A stretch of DNA of 64,000 nucleotides, from contig JBDIVM010000003.1 in NCBI GenBank assembly GCA_039805905.1, forward strand, positions 124,001 to 188,000. The letters are read 5' to 3'. Under the pieces are notes generated by a model that saw nothing but the letters and a program-made list of their open reading frames with translations, searched no databases and was not told the DNA's origin. Shown here in pieces: positions 16,866 to 25,138 of this stretch (the first letter of the stretch is position 1; the number at the start of each line of letters is the position of its first letter). The stretch is from Thermohalobaculum sp039805905. GTDB lineage: Bacteria > Pseudomonadota > Alphaproteobacteria > Rhodobacterales > Rhodobacteraceae. Both the position numbers and the translations under genes were made by a program.

Positions 16866-17819
16866 TCACTTGCAGTCGTAGGAGACGCCGTTCGCCTCGT
16901 CGATCTTGCGAATGACGGACCAATGCTCCTTGAACGTGATCGGGATGAACTGGCCCTCGCCGGACTTCTCGAACTCCTCCTTGAGCGATGAGCCTTCCCA
17001 CGGGAACGTGAAGAACGCCTCCTTGATCTTCTCCTGCAGCTCCGGCTTCAGGTTGTAGACCACGCCATAGCCGGTGGTCGGGAAAGTCTGCGACTTGTAG
17101 AGCGACACGAACTGGTCGGCCTTGACCACGTCGCGCTCGATCATGCGGGTCATCACCGAATTGGCGATCGCGGCGGCCGGGTAGTCCTTGTTGGCGACGC
17201 CCAGTACCGAGTTGTCGTGCTTGCCAGAGAACACCGCCTCGAAATCGCGCCCCGCAACGAGGTCGTATTCGGCCTTGAGCAGGGCAGAGGGCGCCTTGAA
17301 GCCGGAATTCGAGGTCTCGGCGGTGAACGCCATCTGCTTGCCCTTGATGTCCTCGACCTTCTCGATGCCGGAGCCGGGATAGGTGATGATCTCCATCTCG
17401 TAGCCGAACGAGCCATCGAGCGACGCCATGATGGTAAACGGCCGGAAGCCCGCGCAGGCGACCGCGATCGGGTTCGAGCCGGTGTTGAAGCCGGCAATGT
17501 GGAGCCGCCCGGCGCGCATCGCCTCGATCTGGGCGGCGTTCGACTGAACCGGGAAGAACTGCACCTTCTTGCCGGTGACCTTCTCCATATGGGTCAGGAA
17601 GTCGGACCAGGCCTTGGCGTAGACCGCCGGATCCTCGACCGGAGTATAGGCGAAGATCAGCGTGTCCGGGTCTACCAGCTGTGCCGGGTCGGTCGGGATG
17701 TCGGCGATCAGGTCGCCATCGGCATCGATGTAGCGGCTGTCGAGCTTGAACTCGGCCTGGGCCGCGCCGGTCACGGCGAGCACGGCGGCAACGGTCATCG
17801 ATAGCAGTCTCTTCATCAT
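16866..17819 (-). CDS. phnD: PhnD-type periplasmic substrate-binding protein
   Basis: Periplasmic binding protein of 317 residues with a Sec signal peptide (residues 1-23, ending G-A-A-Q-A). The family pattern is visible: FAYTPVEDP near the start of the mature protein, then the FNTGSNPIAVACAGF and AFTAETSNSGFKAPSALLK segments that line the ligand cleft. Start ATG 17819 is supported by an AAGGGAG ribosome-binding site 4-5 bases upstream. Family members bind phosphonates, phosphite and related anions. In this amine-catabolic cluster the true ligand could differ. Confidence 0.85.
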   Translation of the reverse strand: MMKRLLSMTVAAVLAVTGAAQAEFKLDSRYIDADGDLIADIPTDPAQLVDPDTLIFAYTPVEDPAVYAKAWSDFLTHMEKVTGKKVQFFPVQSNAAQIEAMRAGRLHIAGFNTGSNPIAVACAGFRPFTIMASLDGSFGYEMEIITYPGSGIEKVEDIKGKQMAFTAETSNSGFKAPSALLKAEYDLVAGRDFEAVFSGKHDNSVLGVANKDYPAAAIANSVMTRMIERDVVKADQFVSLYKSQTFPTTGYGVVYNLKPELQEKIKEAFFTFPWEGSSLKEEFEKSGEGQFIPITFKEHWSVIRKIDEANGVSYDCK

Positions 17820-17923
17820 TTTCTCCCTTGTTGCGCCACTTGCGCGGCGAGGTGTTATCCGCTGCACGCGACACTTCGGTGACGACGACATTAGCGGAAC
17901 GGCTTTCCCCGTGGCAACGCCCG

Positions 17924-18838
17924 TCATCGCCCGCGGATGCGCGGGTCCAGCGCGTCCCTGAGCCCGTCGCCCATGAAATTCACGCTGAGAACCGTCAGCG
18001 AGATCGCCAGCCCCGGCCAGATCACCCGCTCGGGCGTGAGCGTCATGAAGTCCTTGCCATCGAAGAGGAGTCGCCCCCAGGTCGGGAAATCCGGCGGGAA
18101 GCCCAAGCCAAGGAACGAGAGCGCACTTTCGGTGATGATCGCATTGGCGATACCGATGGTGGCGGAGACCATGATCGGCGACATCACGTTCGGCAGCAAA
18201 TGGCGGGTGATGATCCGGTGCCCGCGGGTCCCTATGCTCTTGGCCGCCAGCACGAATTCGCGCTCCTTGAGCGCCAGCACCTCGCCGCGCACGATGCGGG
18301 CGGAGTGCATCCACGAGGTGATGCCGATGACGAAGACGATGAGCAGGAAGATTCCCGCCTCCGGCCCGAAGAGCGTGCGCAGCGTGTCCCGGAAGAGGAG
18401 CAGGATGACCAGCAGGAGTGGCAGGATGGGCAGCGCCAGGAACAGGTCCGTCAGCCGCATCAGCGGCCCGTCGAGCCGCCGCACATAGCCTGCCAGCACG
18501 CCGACCAGCGCCCCGATCACGATCGAGACCCCCATCGCCGCGAAGCCCACCGCGAGCGAGACGCGCCCGCCGGCCATGACCTGCGCCAGCATGTCGCGAC
18601 CGACATTGTCGGTGCCGAACGGATGTTTCCACGAGATGCCGGCATTGCGTGCGCGCATGTCGAGGAACTGTGGGTCGATGGTGTGGATGTAGGGTCCGAT
18701 CGTGACGCCAAGCACGATGAACAGGAACACGGTGCTGCCCACCAACGCGCCGCGATGGGCGCGGAACTGGCGCCACACGTCGGCCCAGAGGGAGCGGTGC
18801 GCCTTCATGCCCTGTTCGGCGAGCGTCGCGTCACTCAT
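17924..18838 (-). CDS. dppC: Dipeptide/oligopeptide-type ABC permease (DppC-like)
   Basis: Permease of 304 residues with an N-terminal cytoplasmic tail, a first membrane segment near residues 30-50, the HPFGTDNVGRD segment typical of DppC/OppC, and the EAA loop (AAKSIGTRGHRIITRHLLPN). Overlaps the DppB-like gene by 8 bp. A 104-bp gap separates it from phnD. This transporter class imports peptides, and in alphaproteobacteria also opines, glycosides and other amine-containing compounds; the ligand is unknown. Confidence 0.9.
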   Translation of the reverse strand: MSDATLAEQGMKAHRSLWADVWRQFRAHRGALVGSTVFLFIVLGVTIGPYIHTIDPQFLDMRARNAGISWKHPFGTDNVGRDMLAQVMAGGRVSLAVGFAAMGVSIVIGALVGVLAGYVRRLDGPLMRLTDLFLALPILPLLLVILLLFRDTLRTLFGPEAGIFLLIVFVIGITSWMHSARIVRGEVLALKEREFVLAAKSIGTRGHRIITRHLLPNVMSPIMVSATIGIANAIITESALSFLGLGFPPDFPTWGRLLFDGKDFMTLTPERVIWPGLAISLTVLSVNFMGDGLRDALDPRIRGR

Positions 18839-19844
18839 ACCGGATCCTCGGGTCGAGCATGCCGTAAAGCAGATCGGCGATCAGGTTGAAGACGACGATC
18901 AGGATCGCGAAGATGAAGGTCAGGGTCTGCACCAGCGGGATGTCCGCGCCCTCGATGCCGATGATCAGGAGCTGGCCGATCCCGTTCACCCGGAAGATCT
19001 GCTCGGTGATGATGGCGCCGCCGAAGATCGTGGGCACGCCGAGCGCGATCACGGTCACCACCGGGATCAGGCTGTTCCTCAGCACATGCACCAGCACCAC
19101 GACCCGCTCGCGCATCCCCTTGGCGCGCGCCGTGCGCACGTAATCCTGGTTGAGATTGTCCAGCATAGAGGCGCGCATGAAGCGGCTGATCTGGCTGGCA
19201 TTGGCCAGTGCCAGCACCATTGTCGGCATGATCATCTGCTTGATCTGGACGACGAAGCTGTCCCAGTCATGCACCACATGGGTAGTGTCGTAGATCGAGG
19301 GCAGCCAGCCCAGCCAGACCGAGAAGATCACGATCAGCAGAAGCCCCGTGAAGAAAGTCGGGATCGAGAAGCCGAGCATCGAGACGAAGGTGCCGATCTG
19401 GTCGAAGAGCGAGTACTGCCTGTAGGCCGAGATCACCCCGATCGGAACCGCGATCACCACGGCGATGAGATAGGAAATGCCCACGACCCACAGCGTCTGG
19501 GGCAGGCGCTCGACGATCAGGTCGGTCACCGGCGAGCGGGTGGCCCAGGACAGCACCCGCAGCCGGTTCTCGCTGTCGCCGATCGTCCATCCGGTCCACT
19601 GCTCGAGCACGTTCAGCGGCTCGTTCACCAGGAACTGCTCCAGCCACTTCAGGTAACGCACCACGAAGGGCTCGCCCATGCCGAGCGACAGGCGGATCTT
19701 CTCGCGCACCTCGGGCGGGATCGTCAGCGGCAAATTGCCCGTCGGATCGCTCGGCGCGAGGTCGAGAAGCGCAAAGATGATGAAGCTGATCGCGAGCAGC
19801 GTCGGAACTGCGATCAGCAGACGGCGCAGCGCGTAACGTGCCAT
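18831..19844 (-). CDS. dppB: Dipeptide/oligopeptide-type ABC permease (DppB-like)
   Basis: Permease of 337 residues. It begins with the conserved MARYALRRLL membrane anchor, has a large periplasmic loop at about 35-130, and a C-terminal EAA loop (ARAKGMRERVVVLVHVLRNS). Forms the channel with the DppC-like subunit, which it overlaps by 8 bp. Its start lies 52 bp after the stop of the substrate-binding protein gene; that gap contains a very stable hairpin. Confidence 0.9.
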   Translation of the reverse strand: MARYALRRLLIAVPTLLAISFIIFALLDLAPSDPTGNLPLTIPPEVREKIRLSLGMGEPFVVRYLKWLEQFLVNEPLNVLEQWTGWTIGDSENRLRVLSWATRSPVTDLIVERLPQTLWVVGISYLIAVVIAVPIGVISAYRQYSLFDQIGTFVSMLGFSIPTFFTGLLLIVIFSVWLGWLPSIYDTTHVVHDWDSFVVQIKQMIMPTMVLALANASQISRFMRASMLDNLNQDYVRTARAKGMRERVVVLVHVLRNSLIPVVTVIALGVPTIFGGAIITEQIFRVNGIGQLLIIGIEGADIPLVQTLTFIFAILIVVFNLIADLLYGMLDPRIRYE

Positions 19845-19866
19845 CGAAGGTTCCCGGACAGAGGGT

Positions 19867-19888
19867 GGCGGCCCCCGGAGGGGCCGCC
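19867..19888 (-). terminator. Intercistronic hairpin with UCCG loop between binding-protein and dppB-like genes
   Basis: Perfect 9-bp stem (arms 19867-19875 and 19880-19888). As minus-strand RNA it reads GGCGGCCCC, UCCG, GGGGCCGCC, so the loop is a UNCG-class tetraloop, which is unusually stable. There is no T-run, so the likely role is attenuation and 3'-end protection of the binding-protein mRNA. Confidence 0.7.
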
Positions 19889-19896
19889 GGCGATGG

Positions 19897-21606
19897 TCAC
19901 TTCACGCGATGCCAGTCGGCGATGTTCCAGAGTTCGCTGTCCCAGTCGGACATCTTGACGCCGCCGAGCGTGTTGGCATGCGCCGAGATGCCGCCGCGGT
20001 GGATCAGCGGGATGATCGAGAAGGACGCCATCAGCCTGTCGTTCATCCGCTTGGCGAGGTCGGCCCGTTCGTTCAGGTTGGCCGTGACCGCCATCGTGCG
20101 GACCATCTCGTCATATTCCGGATCGCAGAAGCGCTGCACGTTGTTGCCCTGCCACTGGCTCTTCGGTGACGGCATGTCCGAGCAAAGCCAGCTTGCCATG
20201 TAGGCCTCCGGATCGACGCCCGAGAAGTTGTTCGTGTACATCTCGATGTCGGCGTAGAACTTCTGGAACGTGTCCGGGCTCGCCGGGTCACCACCGAAAA
20301 ACACGCTGGCGTTGATGTTCCTGAGCTCGGTCTCGACCCCGAGTTCGTCCCACCACTGCTTGACCAGCGCCTGGGTTCCCTGCCGAACCGAGTTGGTCGA
20401 TGTCTGGTAGAGCACCGAGAGACGGGTCCCGTCCTTCTGCCGGATGCCATCCGGGCCCGGCACCCAGCCGGCCTCGTCGAGAAGCTTCTTGGCGCCCTCG
20501 ATGTCCTGGGTCAGGCACCAGTCATTGGCCGTCGAGGCGTAGATTTCTGGTGCCGGCAGCACGTTGCAGGTGGGCTGCCCTGCCGCGCCATAACCGACAT
20601 CGACCAGAAGGTGGCGGTCGATCGCGAGCGACAGCGCCTTGCCGACTGCGGGATCGGTCAGGAACGGATGGGCGTTGGAGCCGTCCTCCTTCCAGACCGA
20701 CCGGTTCTCGCCCAGCGCCGGATCGGGATTGGTCTGGTTCAGGTGCAGCCGCTCGACCGACGTGCCGAACGCGACGACGATCTTGCCCTTGCCGGCCGCT
20801 TCCATCTGCTTGAGGATCTCCGGTTCGACCTGCAGGTTCCAGGCATAGTCGAACTCGCCCGTCTCCAAAACCGAGCGCGCCGCCGAGGTCGCATCGCCGC
20901 CGCCCTTGAACAGCACGTTCGCGAAGGCAGGCTTGTCCGGCTCGCGGTAATTCGGATTGGCCTCGTAGAGGACCACGTCGTTCGGCCGGAACTCGACGAT
21001 GCGGAACGGGCCGGTGCCGATCGGGCCGAAGTTCTGCGCGGTGCATTCCGGTGCCTTCGCGCCGATGCAGCCCTCGAACTGCGCCTTCTGGATCAGCGGG
21101 CTCTCGGCGCCGACAAGCGCCGTGTAGGGGAAGGGCTTCGGTTCGTCGAAGGTGATCCGGATGGTGCGGGCATCGACCGCCTCGATGCTCTTGACCCCGT
21201 CGAAATAGGACGACTGCGCGCAGCCGCCCTCGGGATGGGTGCAGTACTGCCAGGTGAACACCGCGTCATCGGCCGTCACCGCCGACCCGTCGGACCAGAG
21301 CAGCCCTTCCCGCAGCTTCCAGGTGATCGAGGTGAGATCGGCCGCGACACCGCCATTCTCGACGGTCGGGATTTCCTCGGCGAGGCGCGGGTAGAGCGTG
21401 CCGTTCTCGTCAAAGCCCGCCAGCGGCTCGATCACCAGCGAGGCCGACTCGACCTCCTTGGTACCGCCCGAGAGGTAGGGGTTCTGGGTCGAGGGCGCCT
21501 GCCAGTAGATGATGTTGAGCTGGCCGTCGGCCCCTCGCTGCGCAAGGGCCGGAGAGGCCAGCAGCGCCGCGGCCGCCGCGGTCGCCAGAAGTTTCTTAGA
21601 GATCAT
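19897..21606 (-). CDS. Periplasmic substrate-binding protein, peptide/opine-type (DppA/OppA-like)
   Basis: Extracellular solute-binding protein family 5 member of 569 residues. Signal peptide at residues 1-24 (MISKKLL then an alanine-rich core, ending ALA-QRG). The fold-typical segments are present: the LREGLLWSDGSAVTADD region, FGPIGTGPFRI, and ALSLAIDRHLL. ATG 21606 is chosen; a GGAGG sits 9 bases upstream, and the longer upstream frame lacks a signal sequence. It is encoded after the two ATPases and before the permeases. Confidence 0.9.
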   Translation of the reverse strand: MISKKLLATAAAAALLASPALAQRGADGQLNIIYWQAPSTQNPYLSGGTKEVESASLVIEPLAGFDENGTLYPRLAEEIPTVENGGVAADLTSITWKLREGLLWSDGSAVTADDAVFTWQYCTHPEGGCAQSSYFDGVKSIEAVDARTIRITFDEPKPFPYTALVGAESPLIQKAQFEGCIGAKAPECTAQNFGPIGTGPFRIVEFRPNDVVLYEANPNYREPDKPAFANVLFKGGGDATSAARSVLETGEFDYAWNLQVEPEILKQMEAAGKGKIVVAFGTSVERLHLNQTNPDPALGENRSVWKEDGSNAHPFLTDPAVGKALSLAIDRHLLVDVGYGAAGQPTCNVLPAPEIYASTANDWCLTQDIEGAKKLLDEAGWVPGPDGIRQKDGTRLSVLYQTSTNSVRQGTQALVKQWWDELGVETELRNINASVFFGGDPASPDTFQKFYADIEMYTNNFSGVDPEAYMASWLCSDMPSPKSQWQGNNVQRFCDPEYDEMVRTMAVTANLNERADLAKRMNDRLMASFSIIPLIHRGGISAHANTLGGVKMSDWDSELWNIADWHRVK

Positions 21607-21730
21607 CGTCCATGTCCTCCCTGTCTTGTTGGACCTCTGTCGCTGCGCCGGGCGCTCGCCCGGTTCTGGGATCGAATAGAACACGCTCGCGCGCCCGCGA
21701 AAAGGGCCAAGCCGTGCGTCGGCATCGCGT

Positions 21731-22756
21731 TCACGCGGCAAAATGGCAGGCGACGTGCCTGCCATCCCCCAGCCGCCGCCATTCCGGCGCCTCCGAGAAA
21801 CACTTGTCCACCGCCTCGGGGCAGCGTGTGCAGAACCGGCAGCCGGCCGGCGGGCGTGCCGGGCTCGGAACGTCGCCCTTCAGGATGATGTGGGCGCGCC
21901 GGCGCTCGACCTCCGGGTTCGGCACCGGCACGGCCGACAGCAGCGCCCGGGTATAGGGGTGTTTCGGTGCCGAATAGAGCATCTCGCGCGGCGCGAGCTC
22001 GACGATCTTGCCGAGATACATCACCGCCACCCGGTCGGCGATGTGGCGCACCATGCTCAGGTCGTGGCTGATGAAGAGGTAGGTCAGCCCGAGCTTCGCC
22101 TGCAGGTCCTCGAGGAGGTTCACCACCTGGGCCTGGATCGACACGTCTAGGGCCGCGATCGGCTCGTCGCAGACGATGAAGTCGGGATCGAGCGCCAGTG
22201 CGCGGGCAATGCCGATCCGCTGCCGCTGGCCGCCGGAGAACTCGTGCGGATAGCGGTCGGCATAGCGCGGGTTCATGCCGACCGCATCGAGCAGTTCGCG
22301 CACGCGCGTCTGCCGTTCCATCCGGCCGAGGCCGCCATGCTCGTCCAGCGGCTCGGCGACGATCGAGGCGACCGTCATGCGCGGATTGAGCGAGGCGTGC
22401 GGATCCTGGAAGATCATCTGCATCCTCGGCCGGATGCGTCGCAGCGCCTCGCCGGACAGCGCCGTGATGTCCTGCCCGGCGAACCAGATCCGGCCTGAGG
22501 TCGCGGTATAGAGCCGGAGAATGGTGCGCCCGGCCGTCGACTTGCCGCAGCCCGATTCGCCGACGAGACCGAGCGTCTCGCCCTTGCGGATGTCGAAGCT
22601 GATCCCGTCCACCGCGCGGATCACGCCGACCTGCCGGCGGATGATTCCCTTGTAGACCGGGAAGTGCATGGTGAGATCCTCGATCCGCAGCAGCGGCCCG
22701 GCGCCCGCGTCCGCGCCTGCCGCGGCCGACCGGGAGACGGCACCCTCAACCGCCAT
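21731..22756 (-). CDS. dppF: Oligopeptide-type ABC transporter ATPase (DppF-like)
   Basis: ATPase of 341 residues. Walker A is GESGCGKST at 66-74; the signature FSGGQRQR and the DEPIAALDVS Walker B/D-loop follow. The C-terminal oligopeptide ABC tail carries the Cys-rich GCRFCTRC...C motif. The start overlaps the end of the DppD-like gene by 11 bp. It works as the second half of a heterodimeric motor with the DppD-like protein. Confidence 0.9.
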   Translation of the reverse strand: MAVEGAVSRSAAAGADAGAGPLLRIEDLTMHFPVYKGIIRRQVGVIRAVDGISFDIRKGETLGLVGESGCGKSTAGRTILRLYTATSGRIWFAGQDITALSGEALRRIRPRMQMIFQDPHASLNPRMTVASIVAEPLDEHGGLGRMERQTRVRELLDAVGMNPRYADRYPHEFSGGQRQRIGIARALALDPDFIVCDEPIAALDVSIQAQVVNLLEDLQAKLGLTYLFISHDLSMVRHIADRVAVMYLGKIVELAPREMLYSAPKHPYTRALLSAVPVPNPEVERRRAHIILKGDVPSPARPPAGCRFCTRCPEAVDKCFSEAPEWRRLGDGRHVACHFAA

Positions 22757-23804
22757 CGCGCGGCCTCCCCGCCTCGACGTCCCACCAGCAGGCGACCTGG
22801 TGGCCGCCGCCGACCTCGAGGAGCGGCGGGTTCCGCGCCTCGCAGGCCGCCATCGCGTGCTGGCAGCGCGCACGGAACGGGCAGGCGGCCGGGGCCGCCA
22901 TCATCAGCGGCGGCTGGCCCGCGATGGTGCGCAACCGCTCGGACCGGGTCGAATCGACACTCGGAAGCGTCTCGATCAGTGCGCGGGTGTAGGGATGCAG
23001 CGGCCGCGCATAGAGATCGGAGACCGGCGCATGCTCGACCACCAGCCCGCCATACATCACCATCACCCGGTCGGCGATCCCGGCAACCACGCCGAGGTCG
23101 TGGGTGATCCAGACGATGCCCATGCCGAGCTCGCGGCGAAGCTTGCGGACAAGATCGAGGATCTGGGCCTGGATGGTGACGTCGAGCGCGGTCGTCGGCT
23201 CGTCGGCGATCAGCACCATGGGATCGCAGGCGAGCGCGATGGCGATCATCACCCGCTGCCGCATGCCGCCCGAGAACTGGTGCGGGTAGTCGCCCAGCCG
23301 GTCCTCGGGCGAGGGGATGCCGACCAGCCTCAGGAGCTCGACCGCGCGCTGCCGCGCCTCTGCCTTGCTGAGGCCCAGATGCTCGCGCAGCGGCTCCATG
23401 AGCTGGAACCCGACCGTGAAGACCGGATTGAGCGAGGTCATCGGGTCCTGGAACACGAAGCCGATCTCGGCGCCGCGGACCCGGCGCAGCTCGCCGGGCG
23501 ACAGCCGGAGCAGGTCGCGTCCCTTGAGCCGCGCGGTGCCGCCGGTGATCTCGGCCGGCGGCTCCGGCAGGAGCTTCATCAGCGACATCATGGTGACGCT
23601 CTTGCCCGAGCCCGATTCGCCGACGACGCCCACCAGCTCGCCCGGGCTCAGCGTGAAGCTGACGCCGTTCACCGCGTGGATCGAGCCCTCGCGGGTGTGG
23701 AACACGGTCGTCAGACCCTCGACCTCGAGGACAGGAGCCGCGGAGCTGATGGCTGGCGTGTCCAAGATTCTCCCGGTTCCCTTGCGGCCGAACAGCACCG
23801 TCAT
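22746..23804 (-). CDS. dppD: Oligopeptide-type ABC transporter ATPase (DppD-like)
   Basis: ATPase of 352 residues with Walker A GESGSGKS at 62-69, signature FSGGMRQR, and the C-terminal CPFRARCQHAMAAC tail found in peptide-importer ATPases. It is the first gene of a fifteen-gene minus-strand run reaching 7389. Start ATG 23804 is preceded by TGAGG; the frame is open to 23897 but upstream residues are not family-like. Divergent from argE across 119 bp that must hold the promoters of both, though I see no convincing -35/-10 pair. Confidence 0.9.
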   Translation of the reverse strand: MTVLFGRKGTGRILDTPAISSAAPVLEVEGLTTVFHTREGSIHAVNGVSFTLSPGELVGVVGESGSGKSVTMMSLMKLLPEPPAEITGGTARLKGRDLLRLSPGELRRVRGAEIGFVFQDPMTSLNPVFTVGFQLMEPLREHLGLSKAEARQRAVELLRLVGIPSPEDRLGDYPHQFSGGMRQRVMIAIALACDPMVLIADEPTTALDVTIQAQILDLVRKLRRELGMGIVWITHDLGVVAGIADRVMVMYGGLVVEHAPVSDLYARPLHPYTRALIETLPSVDSTRSERLRTIAGQPPLMMAAPAACPFRARCQHAMAACEARNPPLLEVGGGHQVACWWDVEAGRPRDGG

Positions 23805-23923
23805 AAGAGCCTCAGGCGATGCCCGCCGCAATACACGTTTTTGCGCGCCGCCTTGCAGCGGGCCCGGCCTTGCGCCAAACCAGATCACGATTCGCATCGG
23901 CAGAGCGCAAGGGGAATGGACGG

Positions 23924-25105
23924 ATGGGCGAGAAGATGAACGCGCGCGCGATGCTCGAGCGGCTGGTCCGCTTCCCGACCGTCTCGCGCGACTCGAACCT
24001 CGAGCTGATCGAGTTCGTGCGCGGCTACCTCGCCGGCCACGGGGTCGAGAGCCGCGTCGTGCCGGGCCCGAAGGGCGAGCCGAAGGCCAATCTCTACGCC
24101 CAGATCGGCCCGAACGTGCCGGGCGGCGTGGTGCTCAGCGGCCATACGGACGTTGTGCCGGTCGACGGGCAGACCTGGTCGACCGATCCCTTCCGGGTGG
24201 TCGAGAAGGACGGCAGGCTCTACGGCCGCGGCACCTGCGACATGAAGGGGTTCGACGCGCTGGCGCTGGCGCTGGTGCCCGAGATGCTCGCAGCCGGGCT
24301 GAAGCGGCCGATCCAGATCGCGCTCAGCTATGACGAGGAGGTCGGCCACCAGGGCGTGCCGTCGCTGATCGAGTCGATGGCGGAAACCCTGCCCAGGGCC
24401 GCGGCCGTGTTCGTCGGCGAGCCGACGATGATGCAGGTGGTCACCCAGCACAAGGGCGGCTGCAGCCTGATCACCCGGCTGCGCGGCTTCGAGGTGCATT
24501 CCTCGCTCGTCCATACCGGAGTCTCGGCGGTTATGAACGCCGCGACGCTGATCAACTGGCATTCCGAGCGGATGGCCGAGAACCGGGCCGCCGCCGAGGC
24601 GCTGGGCAAGGATGCGCCGGGGGCACTGTTCGACCCGCCCTACACCACGCTCCACAACGGCATGATCCAGGGCGGCACCGCCGGCAACATCACCGCCAAG
24701 GACTGCTGGTTCACCTCCGATATCCGCTGCCTGCCGAGCGAGGACGGGCGCGACTGGTTCGCCCGCTACCGGGCCGAATGCGACCGGGTCCAGGCCGCGA
24801 TGCAGGCGATCCGCCCGGAAACCGGGATCGACATCGAGGTCCGCCTCCTTGCACCCGGCTGCCGCAGGGAGGCCGATGGCGAGGCCGAGCGGCTGGCCCG
24901 GCGTCTGACCGGCGACAATGGCGAGCATGCGGTCTCGTACGGCACCGAGGCCGGGCACTATCAGAACGACGGCGGCTATTCGGTCTGCGTGATCGGCCCC
25001 GGCTCGATCGCGCAGGCGCACCAGCCCGACGAGTTCATCACCGTCGCCCAGCTCCAGGCCGGTGAGGCCTTTATCCGGCGTCTGATCGCCACGCTTTCCG
25101 CCTGA
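23924..25105 (+). CDS. argE: Acetylornithine deacetylase (ArgE, M20 family)
   Basis: M20 zinc hydrolase of 393 residues that removes acetate from N-acetyl-L-ornithine (or a related N-acyl amino acid). Metal and catalytic residues are visible: His74 and Asp76 in SGHTDVVP, Asp106 in GRGTCDMKG, and Glu138/Glu139 in DEEVGHQG. The C-terminal A-H-Q-P-D-E segment holds another ligand His. ATG 23924 is favoured by an AAGGGG nine bases upstream. A second M20 gene follows after 33 bp. Arginine biosynthesis versus a catabolic role linked to the amine cluster cannot be separated here. Confidence 0.85.
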   Translation: MGEKMNARAMLERLVRFPTVSRDSNLELIEFVRGYLAGHGVESRVVPGPKGEPKANLYAQIGPNVPGGVVLSGHTDVVPVDGQTWSTDPFRVVEKDGRLYGRGTCDMKGFDALALALVPEMLAAGLKRPIQIALSYDEEVGHQGVPSLIESMAETLPRAAAVFVGEPTMMQVVTQHKGGCSLITRLRGFEVHSSLVHTGVSAVMNAATLINWHSERMAENRAAAEALGKDAPGALFDPPYTTLHNGMIQGGTAGNITAKDCWFTSDIRCLPSEDGRDWFARYRAECDRVQAAMQAIRPETGIDIEVRLLAPGCRREADGEAERLARRLTGDNGEHAVSYGTEAGHYQNDGGYSVCVIGPGSIAQAHQPDEFITVAQLQAGEAFIRRLIATLSA

Positions 25106-25138
25106 ACCCGTTCCAAACGATCGAGAGGACCGATCCCC

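Noticed and set aside
16866..17819. Firm assignment of the Phn-type system to phosphonate uptake
   Set aside because: Only the importer genes are present, with no phnGHIJKLM or phosphonatase gene nearby. Family membership alone does not fix the ligand.
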